A stretch of DNA of 64,000 nucleotides from Micromonospora tarapacensis (lineage in GTDB: Bacteria > Actinomycetota > Actinomycetes > Mycobacteriales > Micromonosporaceae). The position numbers were made by a program, and so were the translations under genes. Below are positions 43,583-56,368 of this stretch, piece after piece (the stretch's first letter is position 1; each line of letters begins with the position of its first letter). The stretch covers positions 62,001-126,000 of the forward strand of contig NZ_JAHCDI010000004.1 in assembly GCF_019697375.1 (NCBI RefSeq), in the 5' to 3' direction. Under the pieces are notes generated by a model. The model saw only the letters and a list, made by a program, of their open reading frames with translations. It was not told the DNA's origin and made no database searches.

Positions 43583-44962
43583 ATGCCAGCCGACCGTATC
43601 GACGCCGTCGTCAGCCTCGCGAAGCGTCGGGGCTTCGTCTTCCCCTCCAGCGAGATCTACGGAGGCACCCGGTCGGCCTGGGACTACGGTCCGCTCGGCG
43701 TGGAACTCAAGGACAACGTCCGCCGGCAGTGGTGGAAGACCATGGTCCAGCAGCGCGACGACGTGGTGGGTCTGGACTCCGCGGTGATCCTGGCGCGTGA
43801 CGTGTGGGCGGCCTCGGGTCACCTGGAGGCCTTCGTCGACCCGCTGACCGAGTGCCAGTCCTGCCACAAGCGGTTCCGCGCGGACCACCTGGAGGAGGCG
43901 TACGAGGCCAAGCACGGCCGGCCGCCGACCTCGCTGGCCGAGCTGAACTGCCCCAACTGCGGCAACAAGGGCACCTTCACCGAGCCGCGGATGTTCAACG
44001 GTCTGATGAAGACCTACCTCGGCCCGGTGGAGAGCGACGAGGGCCTGCACTACCTGCGTCCGGAGACCGCCCAGGGCATCTTCGTCAACTACAAGAACGT
44101 GGAGACCGTCGCCCGGAAGAAGCCGCCGTTCGGCATCGCGCAGACCGGCAAGTCGTTCCGCAACGAGATCACCCCGGGCAACTTCATCTTCCGCACCCGG
44201 GAGTTCGAGCAGATGGAGATGGAGTTCTTCGTCGAGCCGGGCACCGACGAGGGCTGGCACGAGTACTGGCTCGCCGAGCGCTGGAACTGGTACCTCGACC
44301 TCGGCCTGTCAGAGGGCAACCTGCGCTTCTACGAGCACCCCAAGGAAAAGCTCTCCCACTACTCGAAGCGGACGGTCGACATCGAGTACCGCTTCCGGTT
44401 CGGCGGCACGGAGTTCGCCGAGTTGGAGGGCATCGCCAACCGGACCGACTTCGACCTGTCCACGCACAGCAAGCACTCCGGCGTCGACCTGTCGTACTTC
44501 GACCAGACCAAGGGCGAGCGCTGGGTCCCGTACGTGATCGAGCCGGCCGCCGGCCTCACCCGCGCGGTGCTGGCGTTCCTGCTGGAGGCGTACGACGAGG
44601 ACGAGGCGCCGAACACCAAGGGCGGCGTCGACAAGCGGACCGTGATGCGCTTCGACCCGCGACTGGCTCCGATCAAGGTGGCGGTGCTGCCGCTGTCCCG
44701 CAACGAGGCGCTCTCGCCCAAGGCGAAGGACCTCGCCGCGCGGCTGCGCAAGCGCTGGGTGGTCGAGTTCGACGACTCGCAGGCGATCGGCCGCCGCTAC
44801 CGCCGGCAGGACGAGATCGGCACCCCGTTCTGCGTCACCGTCGACTTCGACACCCTGGATGACGACGCGGTGACCGTCCGGAACCGGGACACCATGACCC
44901 AGGAGCGGATCGGTCTGGACCAGGTCGAGCGCTACCTGATCGACCACCTGCCCGGCTGCTGA
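43583..44962 (+). CDS. glyS: Glycyl-tRNA synthetase (alpha2 type)
   Basis: 459-aa class II synthetase that charges tRNA-Gly. Recognisable blocks are [53 protein letters not shown] (motif 1/2 region), [20 protein letters not shown], and [15 protein letters not shown] (motif 3). An inserted zinc-knuckle-like pair (ECQSCHKRF and NCPNCGNKG) is present, as in bacterial eukaryote-like GlyRS. ATG 43583 follows AGGAGGAA. Position next to zur and arsR matches M. tuberculosis Rv2357c. Confidence 0.96.
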   Translation: MPADRIDAVVSLAKRRGFVFPSSEIYGGTRSAWDYGPLGVELKDNVRRQWWKTMVQQRDDVVGLDSAVILARDVWAASGHLEAFVDPLTECQSCHKRFRADHLEEAYEAKHGRPPTSLAELNCPNCGNKGTFTEPRMFNGLMKTYLGPVESDEGLHYLRPETAQGIFVNYKNVETVARKKPPFGIAQTGKSFRNEITPGNFIFRTREFEQMEMEFFVEPGTDEGWHEYWLAERWNWYLDLGLSEGNLRFYEHPKEKLSHYSKRTVDIEYRFRFGGTEFAELEGIANRTDFDLSTHSKHSGVDLSYFDQTKGERWVPYVIEPAAGLTRAVLAFLLEAYDEDEAPNTKGGVDKRTVMRFDPRLAPIKVAVLPLSRNEALSPKAKDLAARLRKRWVVEFDDSQAIGRRYRRQDEIGTPFCVTVDFDTLDDDAVTVRNRDTMTQERIGLDQVERYLIDHLPGC

Positions 44963-45107
44963 TCCGGAGCATCGGGCACGCCGGGTCGGCCCGGCGTGCC
45001 CGATGCGGCCCCGGTGCGGGCTGCGCGGGCCGGCATCCATCCCGGATGATGTCTTCGGGGACGGATCGCGAAGGCGACCCCACCGTTACCACGAAGGGTC
45101 GGCGGAC

Positions 45108-45974
45108 GTGGATGCCCAGGCACGCGAGGAACTCTTCGAACGGGCGCGCGAGTACTCGACCCAGCCGGCGCGGCGGCCCGAGGCGGACGCCCTCTGGGCA
45201 CGGGTCGTCGAGGCGTACCGGCAGGCCGTCGCGGGTGGCCGGGTCGACCGGCACGATCAACGCCAGTTGGCCCGGGCACTGTGGCGGCGCGGCATGCTGC
45301 TGACCGCGCTCGGCCGGCACGACGAGGCGAGGGAGCCGGGCCAGGAGGCCATCGTGGTCTTCGCGGAGGTCCATCAGGCGGTCGCCACGGAGCAGCCGGA
45401 TCCGACCGAGGCGCGCCGGGACGGCGCGCTCAGCGAGCTGATCACCGCAACGGTGGACGCCGGCGAGTCGGCGTTCCTGGCCGGTCATCCGGCCGTCCGC
45501 ATCCAACTGATCGAGCGGGCACTGGAGATCGGGTTGCGGGTCGCCGGCCCGCCGCCGGGCGCGGGCCCGCGTACCCGGGAGGCCATGGGCACGGCCTACC
45601 ACAATCACGCCACCGCGCTGCTGCACCGCCACCTCCAGCAGCCGTCGCCCGGCGGGTCGGACGCCCGGGAGGCCGCGCTGGCCGCCTCCCGGGCCACGGA
45701 GCTACGCCAGAACGCGCTCGACCCGGGCAAGCCGATCACCGCGTGGGAGTTGGCCAACACGTACTCCACCTACGCACACACACTCGTGCTGACGGGTGAC
45801 GTCAACCGCGCCCGGCTGGTGGTGGAGTTGGGCAGCCGGCTCACGGACGCACTGGGGCCGGCCGGTGCGGAGATCCGGCGCAAGTTGCGGGCGGCGGCGG
45901 ACCTGATCGAGCGGTCCGCCGGCTCCGGCGGCGACGCCCCGCCGAGCCGATGGCCATGGCGACGACGCCGGTGA
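45108..45974 (+). CDS. Hypothetical TPR-like helical protein
   Basis: 288-aa all-helical, Ala/Arg-rich protein from GTG 45108 (DAQAREELFERAREYSTQPA). Helical pairs such as QLARALWRRGMLLTALGRHD and ELANTYSTYAHTLVLTGDVN are typical of tetratricopeptide repeats, suggesting protein binding. No signal peptide or membrane segment. The 3' end runs into a GC-rich repeat tract. I do not recognise a family beyond TPR-like. Confidence 0.7.
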   Translation: MDAQAREELFERAREYSTQPARRPEADALWARVVEAYRQAVAGGRVDRHDQRQLARALWRRGMLLTALGRHDEAREPGQEAIVVFAEVHQAVATEQPDPTEARRDGALSELITATVDAGESAFLAGHPAVRIQLIERALEIGLRVAGPPPGAGPRTREAMGTAYHNHATALLHRHLQQPSPGGSDAREAALAASRATELRQNALDPGKPITAWELANTYSTYAHTLVLTGDVNRARLVVELGSRLTDALGPAGAEIRRKLRAAADLIERSAGSGGDAPPSRWPWRRRR

Positions 45975-46030
45975 CCGGCGGACGCCGCCGAGCCGTGGCG
46001 GCGCGGGTCACCGGCGGCCGGCGGACAGCC

Positions 46031-46110
46031 CGGCCGGTGCGGCAGCCGCCGGCCGGTGCGGGCAGCCGCCGCGCGGTGCGGGCAGCCGCCGGCCGGTGCG
46101 GACAGCCGGT
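46031..46110. repeat. Four 20-bp tandem repeats
   Basis: Units GGCCGGTGCGGGCAGCCGCC at 46031, 46051, 46071 and 46091 with one to four changes each. Lies in the gap between the TPR-like gene and dusB. Direct, contiguous and few, so not a CRISPR array. Confidence 0.75.
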
Positions 46111-46143
46111 CGGGGGCGCGGGTGGCCGCCGTACCCTGGTCGG

Positions 46144-47322
46144 GTGGACATCGCCCCTCGCCCCGCCGCCGAGCCGGGATCGCTGCGGATCGGGCCGCAC
46201 CGGGTGTGGCCGCCGGTGGTGCTCGCGCCGATGGCTGGCATCACCAACGTCGGATTCCGGCAGCTCTGCCGGGAGCAGGGCGGCGGCATCTACGTCTGCG
46301 AGATGATCACCACGGTCGCGCTGGTCGAGCGGAATCCGAAGACGCTGCGGATGATCGCGTTCGGCGCGGACGAGCGCCCGCGCAGCCTCCAGCTCTACGG
46401 CACCGACCCGGCGACCACCGCCGCCGCGGTGCGGATCGTGGTCGAGCGGGATCTCGCCGACCACATCGACCTCAACTTCGGCTGCCCGGTCCCGAAGGTC
46501 ACCCGTCGTGGCGGCGGCGCGGCCCTGCCCTGGCGCCGGCGACTCTTCGCCCGTCTGGTGCGGGCCGCGGTGGACGCCGCGTCGCCCGCCGGGGTGCCGG
46601 TCACGGTCAAGATGCGCAAGGGCATCGACGACGACCACCTGACGTACGTCGAGGCGGGGCTCGCCGCGCAGGAGGCCGGTGTCGCCGCTGTCGCCCTGCA
46701 CGGTCGTACGGCGGCGCAGCGCTACTCGGGCACTGCGGACTGGGACGCCGTCGCCACCCTCAAGCAGGCGCTCGACGTGCCGGTGCTCGGCAACGGCGAC
46801 ATCTGGGAGGCCGACGACGCGCTGCGGATGGTGGCGCACACCGGGGTCGACGGTGTGGTGATCGGTCGCGGCTGCCTGGGCCGGCCGTGGATCTTCGCCG
46901 ACCTGGAGGCGGCGTTCAACGGCTCGCCGCGGCGCCGGCTGCCGACCCTCGGCGAGGTGGCGGTCACCATGCGCCGGCACGCGGAACTGCTGGTCGAGCA
47001 GTTCACCGCCGGGGCCCGCAACCCGGCCCGGGGTGAGCGGGACGGCTGCACCGACTTCCGCAAGCATGTCGCCTGGTACCTCAAGGGCTTCCCGATCGGC
47101 AGCGAGCTGCGCCGCTCCCTGGCGATGATCGACGGCCTGGCCCAGCTGGACGACCTGCTCGGCAAGCTCGACCCGACGGTCCCGTTCCCGGTGGAGACGC
47201 TGGGCCAGCCGCGTGGCCGCACCAACTCCCCGGGCAAGGTCTTCCTGCCCGACGGTTGGCTGGCCAGCCGCGACGACGACACCGTCCCGGAGGGCGCCGA
47301 GCTGGCGGACTCCGGGGGCTGA
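46144..47322 (+). CDS. dusB: tRNA-dihydrouridine synthase (DusB-like)
   Basis: 392-aa FMN enzyme that reduces uridine to dihydrouridine in tRNA. Catalytic Cys in DLNFGCPVPKVTRRGGG; FMN/phosphate motifs GNGDIWEADDAL and GRGCLGRPWIFAD; N-terminal LAPMAGITNVGFRQLCREQG. C-terminal helical RNA-binding domain. GTG 46144 is preceded at 6 nt by TACCCT and lacks a Shine-Dalgarno site, so a leaderless transcript is likely. The residue window after the catalytic Cys (ALPWRRRLF) carries the Lys/Arg-rich variation usual in actinobacterial members. Confidence 0.94.
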   Translation: MDIAPRPAAEPGSLRIGPHRVWPPVVLAPMAGITNVGFRQLCREQGGGIYVCEMITTVALVERNPKTLRMIAFGADERPRSLQLYGTDPATTAAAVRIVVERDLADHIDLNFGCPVPKVTRRGGGAALPWRRRLFARLVRAAVDAASPAGVPVTVKMRKGIDDDHLTYVEAGLAAQEAGVAAVALHGRTAAQRYSGTADWDAVATLKQALDVPVLGNGDIWEADDALRMVAHTGVDGVVIGRGCLGRPWIFADLEAAFNGSPRRRLPTLGEVAVTMRRHAELLVEQFTAGARNPARGERDGCTDFRKHVAWYLKGFPIGSELRRSLAMIDGLAQLDDLLGKLDPTVPFPVETLGQPRGRTNSPGKVFLPDGWLASRDDDTVPEGAELADSGG

Positions 47323-47487
47323 CCCCGCCCACCCGTGTGCACCCGCGCCTCCGTGTCTGCGCCCCCCGGGGCGTCTGCGTGCTGGCGGCGGGGTAGCAAG
47401 ATCGGGGGTGGTGCTGTGTCGTGGTGGTGTGACGGGGTTGTATCCCTGATGTTGTCGTCGTGTCCCCGGGGTGGTTTGGGGGGGACG

Positions 47488-47523
47488 ACGAAGGGCCGGC
47501 CCTGGGTGGGGTCGGCCCTTCGT
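47488..47523. terminator. 14-bp hairpin between convergent genes
   Basis: ACGAAGGGCCGGCC (47488-47501) pairs with 47510-47523 with one G-T pair and an 8-nt loop. It is 13 nt after the C39 peptidase stop and 165 nt after dusB; likely serves both. Confidence 0.75.
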
Positions 47524-47536
47524 GGTGTTCGGTTGG

Positions 47537-48196
47537 TCAGGAGGTGGCGCTGTAGCCGCGGGTGGCGATCCAGTCGGCGAGGGCGTCGATGCTCACCCGG
47601 TAGGAGGCCTGGGCGGGGTCGGCGGAGTCGGCGATGGTGACGGTCTCGCCGTTGTCGTGGTAGCCCACGACGCTGATGTAGTGGCCGCCTTCGAAGCTGT
47701 GGGTGGTGCCGTCGGTGTCGGTGGCGGTGCCGGCGATGTTGGCGACCACGGCTCGGCCGTCGTCGACGGTGTGGACGATGTCGTCGCGTAGCTTGTCGGT
47801 CTGCTTGTCGTCGGCGTTGGTGTTGGAGATCTCGACGGACTTGTAGACGTTCTTGCCGGTTTCCTTGTTCAGTACCGGGGTGATGTCGTTGATCGAGTTG
47901 GTGCCGGCTTCGGTGGTGCGCATTTCCTTGGCCATGGTGTCCATGTCGATGTTTTTGCCCTGCACGCTGAGTGCGTTGCGGGCGGCGGCGGGGCCGCAGT
48001 AGTAGAAGTTCGGCTGTGCCTCGTAGCGGACGCCGAGTTCGCGCTCGCCGCCGGGCTTGCGGTCGGCCTGCACCTGCGCGACCGGCTTGGTCGCGGGAGC
48101 GGCCTGGGCGGCGATGGCGGGGCCGGCGATGCCGGCGGTGGTGGCGGCGGCAGCGGCGATGGTCAGTGCGGTCTTGCGCAGGATGGTGGTAGCCAT
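47537..48196 (-). CDS. Secreted C39-like cysteine peptidase
   Basis: 219-aa protein with a signal peptide (ILRKTALTIAAAAATTAGIA, cleavage near AIAAQA). Papain-like C39 core: catalytic Cys in NFYYCGPAAARNAL near residue 66, His in GGHYISVVGY near 170, Asp in IADSADPAQ near 190. It stands alone, without an ABC transporter, so it is not a bacteriocin-processing C39 domain; a secreted protease or an inhibitor-like role is possible. ATG 48196 has AGGTG about 9 nt upstream. Codon GC is lower than in neighbours. Two copies of a GTTACACC-type direct repeat lie upstream. Confidence 0.85.
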   Translation of the reverse strand: MATTILRKTALTIAAAAATTAGIAGPAIAAQAAPATKPVAQVQADRKPGGERELGVRYEAQPNFYYCGPAAARNALSVQGKNIDMDTMAKEMRTTEAGTNSINDITPVLNKETGKNVYKSVEISNTNADDKQTDKLRDDIVHTVDDGRAVVANIAGTATDTDGTTHSFEGGHYISVVGYHDNGETVTIADSADPAQASYRVSIDALADWIATRGYSATS

Positions 48197-48882
48197 GATG
48201 GTTCACACCTTTCGGTCGGGGGTGCGCGCGGCTGCGCCCGCGTAGGGGGATGCGGGTGGGCCGTGCGTGAAGGGAAGGTGCTCCGACATTCGTCCGGCGC
48301 TCGGTGTCCGGGAGGTGTCGTCCGGGAGGGTGTAACGCGGGGTGGGCCGGGGCCATTCCGGGGGCCTCGCGGGGAGGCCGATGCCCTGGCGGTGTCCGGA
48401 GGGGTGTAACGCCCGGGGGTGGGGGGTCGTTCCGGCCGGCCCGGGGGGCGGCGCTCGGCGGCGCTCGTGGTTACGCCATGTACAACCACCGGACCCGCCC
48501 CGCGATTCCGCAGGTGGCGTGGCCCCGGTCACCGACAGATCGGACATCCGGCCACACCGCCCCCGACTCGCCGCCGGCCTACCTCGGGAGCCCTCGGGCC
48601 TGCCGCAGGAGACAGGTGCCAGCCACACACCATCCGCACCGGAGCTCGCCGGCCCGGGGCGTCAGAGGCGGGTCGGGAGTCCGGTGCCGGCTATGCCGAG
48701 CCGGATAAAACCGGCATGCGGCGCAATCCGCTCGAACCGACCACTCGGGGTGTCGGGGGCCAGCCCGGCAGGGCCGAGGGTGGCGCAGGTGGCCACGTCG
48801 CGTCCGCCGATCGGCGGCAACCCGGCCCGCATCGCGGAGGCGCTACTCGCGATCCTGCGTGTGGCCGGTTTCCCGGACCGCC
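48197..48882. other. 686-bp non-coding stretch upstream of the C39 gene
   Basis: No gene supported. It holds a near-identical 18-bp direct repeat TCCGGGAGGGTGTAACGC (48321-48338) and TCCGGAGGGGTGTAACGC (48395-48412), 74 bp apart, in the promoter region of the C39 gene. The part from about 48480 to 48882 has open frames on both strands, but none has a start with a ribosome site or a recognisable product. Confidence 0.6.
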
Positions 48883-50813
48883 TCACCCTTGGCCTGGAGC
48901 CGTTCCTGGGTGGGCTGGCGGCTTGCCGGGACGGCTGACCGGCGCGTGCCCGACCGGGTCGGCGCCGGCCGACGGTCCGCGCGGGGCGGGAACCGGCAAC
49001 GCCGCTGCCGGCCAGGGCAGCCCGGGACAGCGGTGGTACGCGATGCCCGCGGTGGCCCAGCGTGCGCCGTGCCCCGCCAGCCGCTCCCGGAAGGAGCCCC
49101 AGTCGTGCGTCGACCGGGGCGACCAGCCCAGTTCGGCGATGGCGGGCAGTCGGGGGAACAGCATGAACTCGATCTCGGCGAGGGTGGTCACCGACTCGGT
49201 CCACAGCGGCGCCTCGACACCGAGCACCGCCTCGGCCGGTACGCCGGTCAGGTGACTGCCCGGATCCCAGTCGTACGCCCGGCGTACGTCGATCAGGCCG
49301 GCCCAGTCGTGCCCGATCGGGGTGTCCGGGGCGTACTTCATGTCGAGGTACGCGTGGTTGCCGGGGGAGAGGACCAGCCGGGCCCCCCGGCGTACCGCCT
49401 CGGCGGTCACCGGGTCGTCGCCGGTCGTGCCCCACCATTGCAGGATCCGCCCGTCGGAGTGTGCGACGGGGGCGATCTGGTGCCAGCCGATCACGTCCCG
49501 GTCCAGCCCGGCGACGATGCGCTGCACCCGTTCGACGAAACCGGCGTACCGCTCGGCGGTCACCTTGAACGCCTCGTCACCACCGACGTGCAGCCACCGC
49601 CCGGGAGTGAGCGCGGCGATCTCGGCGAGCACGTCGGCGACGAAGTCGTAGGTGCGCTCGTTGGCCGGGTCGAGGTAGCTGAACCCGACATCGGTGCCGG
49701 TGTACGGCGCCGGTGCCACCCCGTCGGGCGCCAGCTCGCCGTACGCGGTCAACGCGGCATTCGTGTGACCGGGCAGGTCGACCTCGGGGATCACGGTGAT
49801 GTGCCGCTCGGCCGCGTACGCCACGATCCGTTGGTAGTCGGCCCGGGTGTAGTGCCCGCCGGGGCGTCGCCGACCGCGCCGGCCCCGCCGACCGTGGCCA
49901 GCCGGGGCCAGGAGTCGACCGCGATGCGCCAGCCCTGGTCGTCGGTGAGGTGCAGGTGCAGCCGGTTGAGCTTGTAGCGGGCCAGGTGGTCGATCACGCG
50001 CAGCACGTCGGTGACGCCGAAGAAGTGCCGGGCCACGTCGAGCATCGCGCCTCGGTGCGGATAGCGGGGGCGGTCGACGATCGACCCGCCGGGCAGCACC
50101 CAGCGTTCGCTGACCGGGGTGGCGCCCTCGACGGTGGCCGGCAGCAGTTGCCGCAGCGTCTGCACCCCGTGAAAGAGGCCGGTGGCGGTGTCGGCGGCGA
50201 TGCGTACCCCGTCGGTGGTGATGTCGAGCCGGTAGCCCTCCGTGCCCAGTGCGGCCTCGCCGGTCAGGTCGAGGGCGACGCCACCGGCCGGTACGGGTGC
50301 GGCGGAGTCGGTCACCGGCAGCGGGTATCCGGTGGCCGGGCGCAGCAGCGCGGCGAGCTGCCCGGCGACGGCCAGGGCGGCCGGATCGGCGCTGACCCGG
50401 ATCACCGCGTCGGCGGCGAGCAGGTAGTCGGCCGCCGCGTCCGGCTCGACCCGTTCCGGCGCGGGCACCACGTCGCCCAGCCGGACCGGTGCCGGCGGTG
50501 CGAGCGCCGCCGCCGCGTTCCGCTCCGCCGCCCTGGCCAACTCCCCCGCGGTACGCCCGGCGGCCCGAGCCGCGTCGTCGGCCCGCGCGGCGGCCTCGGC
50601 TCCGGCGGTGGCGTTCGCCCGCGCGGCGGTCTCGGCTCCGGCGGCGGTTTCGGACCCGGCGGTGGCATTCCCGCGCACGGCATCCCCGCGCACGGCATCC
50701 CCGCGCACGGCAGTGCCGGCTTCTGCGGCGGGCGTCGGCTCGGGCGGCGCGGCGACGTCGCCGGGGCGGGACGGGTCGAGCGGCTCCGGTGCGGTGCCGG
50801 TTGGGGCGGACAC
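48883..50813 (-). CDS. Beta-N-acetylhexosaminidase (GH20), frameshifted near 49860
   Basis: Glycoside hydrolase family 20 enzyme cleaving terminal GlcNAc/GalNAc. From GTG 50813 (GGGAG 5 nt upstream): Ala-rich N-terminal region with repeats such as AVRGDAVRGDAVRGN, a GH20b domain, then the catalytic barrel: HLTDDQGWRIAVDSWP, GHYTRADYQRIVAYAAERH, PEVDLPGHTNAAL and the Asp-Glu pair in HVGGDEAFKVTAERY. The frame shifts near 49860; one extra C in the run after GCC restores GGHYTRADYQ. No clear signal peptide. Likely used for chitin or wall recycling. Confidence 0.88.
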
Positions 50814-51126
50814 GAGGACTCCCGAGGGGTGTATTCGCGGCGGTTGTGGCAATGGTGCGAGGTGTGGTGACGCTGCGTGCCGTCAAGCGTACGGGGAGGT
50901 CGGCGGTTGCGTGATAGTGCGCGTGGGACCGTTCCCAGCGACTGCCGTGAACGCGGACAGTCGTGATTGCTGTGCCTATTGTCACCGAATGGTCCCGGGC
51001 CACGCGTTGTTCGCTTAGCCTTCGCCCACCGATCGGCACAGTTCCCGGATTACCGGCGGTCGGTCTCGGGGTATCGAAAACTGAACCTTCGTTAAGTGTC
51101 AGTCCGGGGCAGCGTGGGAGGCACTG
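50814..51126. other. Divergent intergenic region between GH20 gene and ppdK
   Basis: 313 bp holding the promoters of both genes. I see no strong inverted repeat or small gene. The ppdK side has GTGGGAGGCACTG before GTG 51127 and a weak AT-rich stretch (CGTTAAGTGT) about 30 nt upstream. Confidence 0.5.
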
Positions 51127-53861
<2,735 letters not shown>

Positions 53862-53898
53862 GCCTCAGATCGGTGGCCGGCATGCTGACGCGGGGCAG

Positions 53899-53957
53899 CA
53901 ATATCGGGGATGTTGCTCGGTCAAGCCACCGGCAAGGCAGCAACATCCCCGATGTTG
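53899..53957. terminator. 19-bp hairpin between convergent genes
   Basis: CAATATCGGGGATGTTGCT (53899-53917) pairs with 53939-53957 with one T-G pair; 21-nt loop. Between ppdK and the roadblock gene, 37 bp from each stop. Confidence 0.75.
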
Positions 53958-53993
53958 TCGCACGGTGCACCCCGCGCGCCCAGAGTCGGGCGA

Positions 53994-54503
53994 TCAGATC
54001 GGGGGGCGGCGCCAGGTGGTCGACGGATCGCGGCGTGGCCGCTGGTTCGGCATCGTGGGCATCGTGGCCATCGGGGTGCGCACCGCCAGTGGCGCGTGCG
54101 GATCCGCCTGCTGGGGCAGCAGCGTGGGGCGGCGGCAGGCGGCAAGGGCCGGACCGGCGCGGCGCACGACCCCGCGAGCCTCCTCCCGCAGTGCCGTCAG
54201 ATCCGCTCCCGGGTCGGCGACCAGGGTCAGCAGGGCGTCCCGGCCGGCGGGGTAGGTGACCACGCAGCCGGCCGCGGTGCGGATCACGGACTCGTGGAAC
54301 TCGCCCTGCCGGACGGTGGCCGCCATCCGGTGCCCGAGACCGAAGCTGGCGGCGGCCAGGGCCGCCAGGTGGGTGGCGTCGGTCGTGGGTAGGTCGCTGG
54401 AGATCAGCAGGCCGTCCGTGCCGGCGACGACCGTGCCGGCGATCTCGGGGCGGCGTCGCCGCAACCCGCGCAACTCGGTGCCCATCATCGTTTCCGCGTT
54501 CAC
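53994..54503 (-). CDS. Roadblock/LC7-domain protein
   Basis: 169-aa protein from GTG 54503 (GAGAGAGA upstream; NAETMMGTELRGLRRRRPEI). The roadblock/LC7 fold is seen in GTVVAGTDGLLISSDLPTTD, HLAALAAASFGLGHRMA and AGCVVTYPAGRDALLTLVAD; the tail of about 45 residues is Pro/Arg-rich. In actinobacteria such proteins often work with small GTPases of the MglA/cvn type, but here no such partner is adjacent, so its partner is unknown. Confidence 0.82.
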   Translation of the reverse strand: MNAETMMGTELRGLRRRRPEIAGTVVAGTDGLLISSDLPTTDATHLAALAAASFGLGHRMAATVRQGEFHESVIRTAAGCVVTYPAGRDALLTLVADPGADLTALREEARGVVRRAGPALAACRRPTLLPQQADPHAPLAVRTPMATMPTMPNQRPRRDPSTTWRRPPI

Positions 54504-54782
54504 GAGCGTCTCTCTCTCACCGGTCGTTCGCCGCCGCAACAGGTGACGTTCCGCGATGGCGACGCTACCGGTGGGCGTCGACATGCGCGATCCCGTGACC
54601 GTCGGCGATCGGGCGACAACTCTCGTCTGATCGGGGGATGTGGACCGCCGCGCGCACATCGTCGGCGCGCCGTGCGGGGTGGCCGGGCGTAACCTGGGCT
54701 CGCCCGAGGACCGTCTTCGAAGGGGTGGCCGGATGAGATCGCGGACCGAGCTGTCGATGGAGACAGCGGCGGCGGTGCCCGC

Positions 54783-55136
54783 ATGACAAGCGTCTGGGAG
54801 AGCCTGACCGTGGACGCCCGGGATCCCGGGCGGTTGGCCCGCTGGTGGGCGGAGGCCCTCGGCTACCAGGTGGTCGTCGAGGGACCGGACGAGGTGGAGA
54901 TCCGGCAGCGCCCGGACCGGCTGCCCGGCATCGTCTTCGTGCCGGTCACCGGCACCAAGGAGGGCAAGAACCGGCTGCACCTGGACCTGCGCCCGGCCGA
55001 CCGGGAGGCCGAGGTGGAACGGCTGGTCGACATGGGTGCCCGGCACGTCGACGTGGGGCAGGACGGCGACGACTGGACGGTGCTGGCCGACCCGGAGGGC
55101 AACGAGTTCTGCGTGCTGCGGCAGCGTGGCGATTGA
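54783..55136 (+). CDS. VOC-family protein (glyoxalase/bleomycin resistance fold)
   Basis: 117-aa single-domain vicinal-oxygen-chelate protein: SVWESLTVDARDPGRLARWW, ALGYQVVVEGPDEVEI, RLHLDLRPADREAEVERLVD, WTVLADPEGNEFCVL. The conserved actinobacterial DPEGNEFCVL ending is clear. It overlaps the dgt start (TTGA). A 17-codon frame directly upstream (54733-54786) overlaps its ATG, but I do not support it as a gene. Substrate unknown. Confidence 0.85.
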   Translation: MTSVWESLTVDARDPGRLARWWAEALGYQVVVEGPDEVEIRQRPDRLPGIVFVPVTGTKEGKNRLHLDLRPADREAEVERLVDMGARHVDVGQDGDDWTVLADPEGNEFCVLRQRGD

Positions 55137-56368
55137 GCGCTGCACCGCCTGAGCCGGACGCGGCCCGCCGGGTGGACGAGCCGGCCAAGGACGCCGGCCA
55201 CGGCCGGTCGCCGTTCGAGCGGGATCGGGCGCGGGTGCTGCACTCGGCGGCGTTCCGCCGGCTCGCTGCGAAGACCCAGGTGCACACGGCGGGCACGGAC
55301 GACTTCCTGCGTACCCGGTTGACCCACTCGCTGGAGGTGGCCCAGATCGCCCGGGAGATGGGCGCCCGGCTGGGCTGCGACCCGGACGTGGTGGACACCG
55401 CGGGGCTGGCGCACGACCTGGGGCACCCGCCGTTCGGGCACAACGGCGAGGCCGCGCTCGACGAGGTCGCCGCCGGCTGCGGCGGATTCGAGGGCAACGC
55501 GCAGACGCTGCGCGTGCTGACCCGGCTGGAGGCCAAGGTGTACGGCCCCGACGGCGCGTCCGTCGGGCTGAACCTCACCCGCGCCTCGCTCGACGCGGTC
55601 GGCAAGTATCCGTGGACCCGCCGGCCGGGCCGGCGCAAGTTCGGGGTGTACCCCGACGACCTGCCCGTCTTCGCCTGGCTGCGGCAGGGCGCCCCACCCG
55701 GCGAGCGGTGCTGCCTGGAGGCGCAGGTGATGGACTGGGCCGACGACGTGGCGTACTCGGTGCACGACGTGGAGGACGGCATCCACGGCGGGTACCTCAC
55801 GCTGGAGCCGCTGCTCGCCGACGCCGACGAGCGGGCGGCGCTCTGTGCCGACGTCGCCGCCACCTACTCCACCGAGCCGCCCGGCTACCTCGGCGCGGCG
55901 TTGCGGGAGCTGCTCGCCGACCCGGTGCTCGCCCCGCTGGCCGGCTACGACGGCAGCCACCGTGCGCAGGCCGCGCTCAAGGCCACCACGAGCGTGCTGA
56001 CCGGCCGGTTCGTGGCGACCGCGGTGGCCGCCACCACCGCCCGGTTCGGTCCCGGGCCGCACCGCCGGTACGCGGCCGACCTCGTCGTGCCCCGGCCGCT
56101 GCGCGCCCGCTGCGCGCTGCTCAAGGGCATCGCGTTGCGGTACGTGATGCGCCGTCCCGACGCGCAGGCACGGTACCAGCGGCAGCGGGAGATCCTCACC
56201 GAGTTGGTGAACACCCTGGCGGTACGGGCACCGGAGGCACTGGACCCGGTATTCGCCCCCCTGTGGCGGGCCGCGCCGGACGACGTCGCCCGGCAGCGGG
56301 TGGTGGTCGACCAGGTGGCCTCGCTGACCGACCCGGCGGCGCTGACCTGGCACGGCCGCCTGGTCTGA
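55133..56368 (+). CDS. dgt: Deoxyguanosinetriphosphate triphosphohydrolase-like protein
   Basis: 411-aa HD-domain dNTPase that splits dGTP (or other dNTPs) to nucleoside and triphosphate. The HD metal motif is H...HD: TRLTHSLEVAQIAREM followed by GLAHDLGHPPFGHNGE; VMDWADDVAYSVHDVEDGIH supplies the last Asp. TTG 55133 overlaps the VOC stop and gives SAAPPEPDAARRVDEP; GTG 29 nt later is an alternative. Upstream of dnaG as in M. tuberculosis (Rv2344c-Rv2343c), here separated by an iron-uptake gene and a BCCT transporter. Confidence 0.93.
   Translation: MSAAPPEPDAARRVDEPAKDAGHGRSPFERDRARVLHSAAFRRLAAKTQVHTAGTDDFLRTRLTHSLEVAQIAREMGARLGCDPDVVDTAGLAHDLGHPPFGHNGEAALDEVAAGCGGFEGNAQTLRVLTRLEAKVYGPDGASVGLNLTRASLDAVGKYPWTRRPGRRKFGVYPDDLPVFAWLRQGAPPGERCCLEAQVMDWADDVAYSVHDVEDGIHGGYLTLEPLLADADERAALCADVAATYSTEPPGYLGAALRELLADPVLAPLAGYDGSHRAQAALKATTSVLTGRFVATAVAATTARFGPGPHRRYAADLVVPRPLRARCALLKGIALRYVMRRPDAQARYQRQREILTELVNTLAVRAPEALDPVFAPLWRAAPDDVARQRVVVDQVASLTDPAALTWHGRLV

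Noticed and set aside
46031..46110. Tandem repeats considered as a CRISPR array
   Set aside because: Units are contiguous 20-mers without spacers, and no cas genes are present.
48342..48938. Plus-strand frame ending in GNPARIAEALLAILRVAGFP
   Set aside because: Short protein-like tail, but the start region is non-coding in character and the end overlaps the GH20 3' end; no family recognised.
54733..54786. 17-codon upstream frame overlapping the VOC start
   Set aside because: Too short to support; no conserved feature or strong ribosome site.
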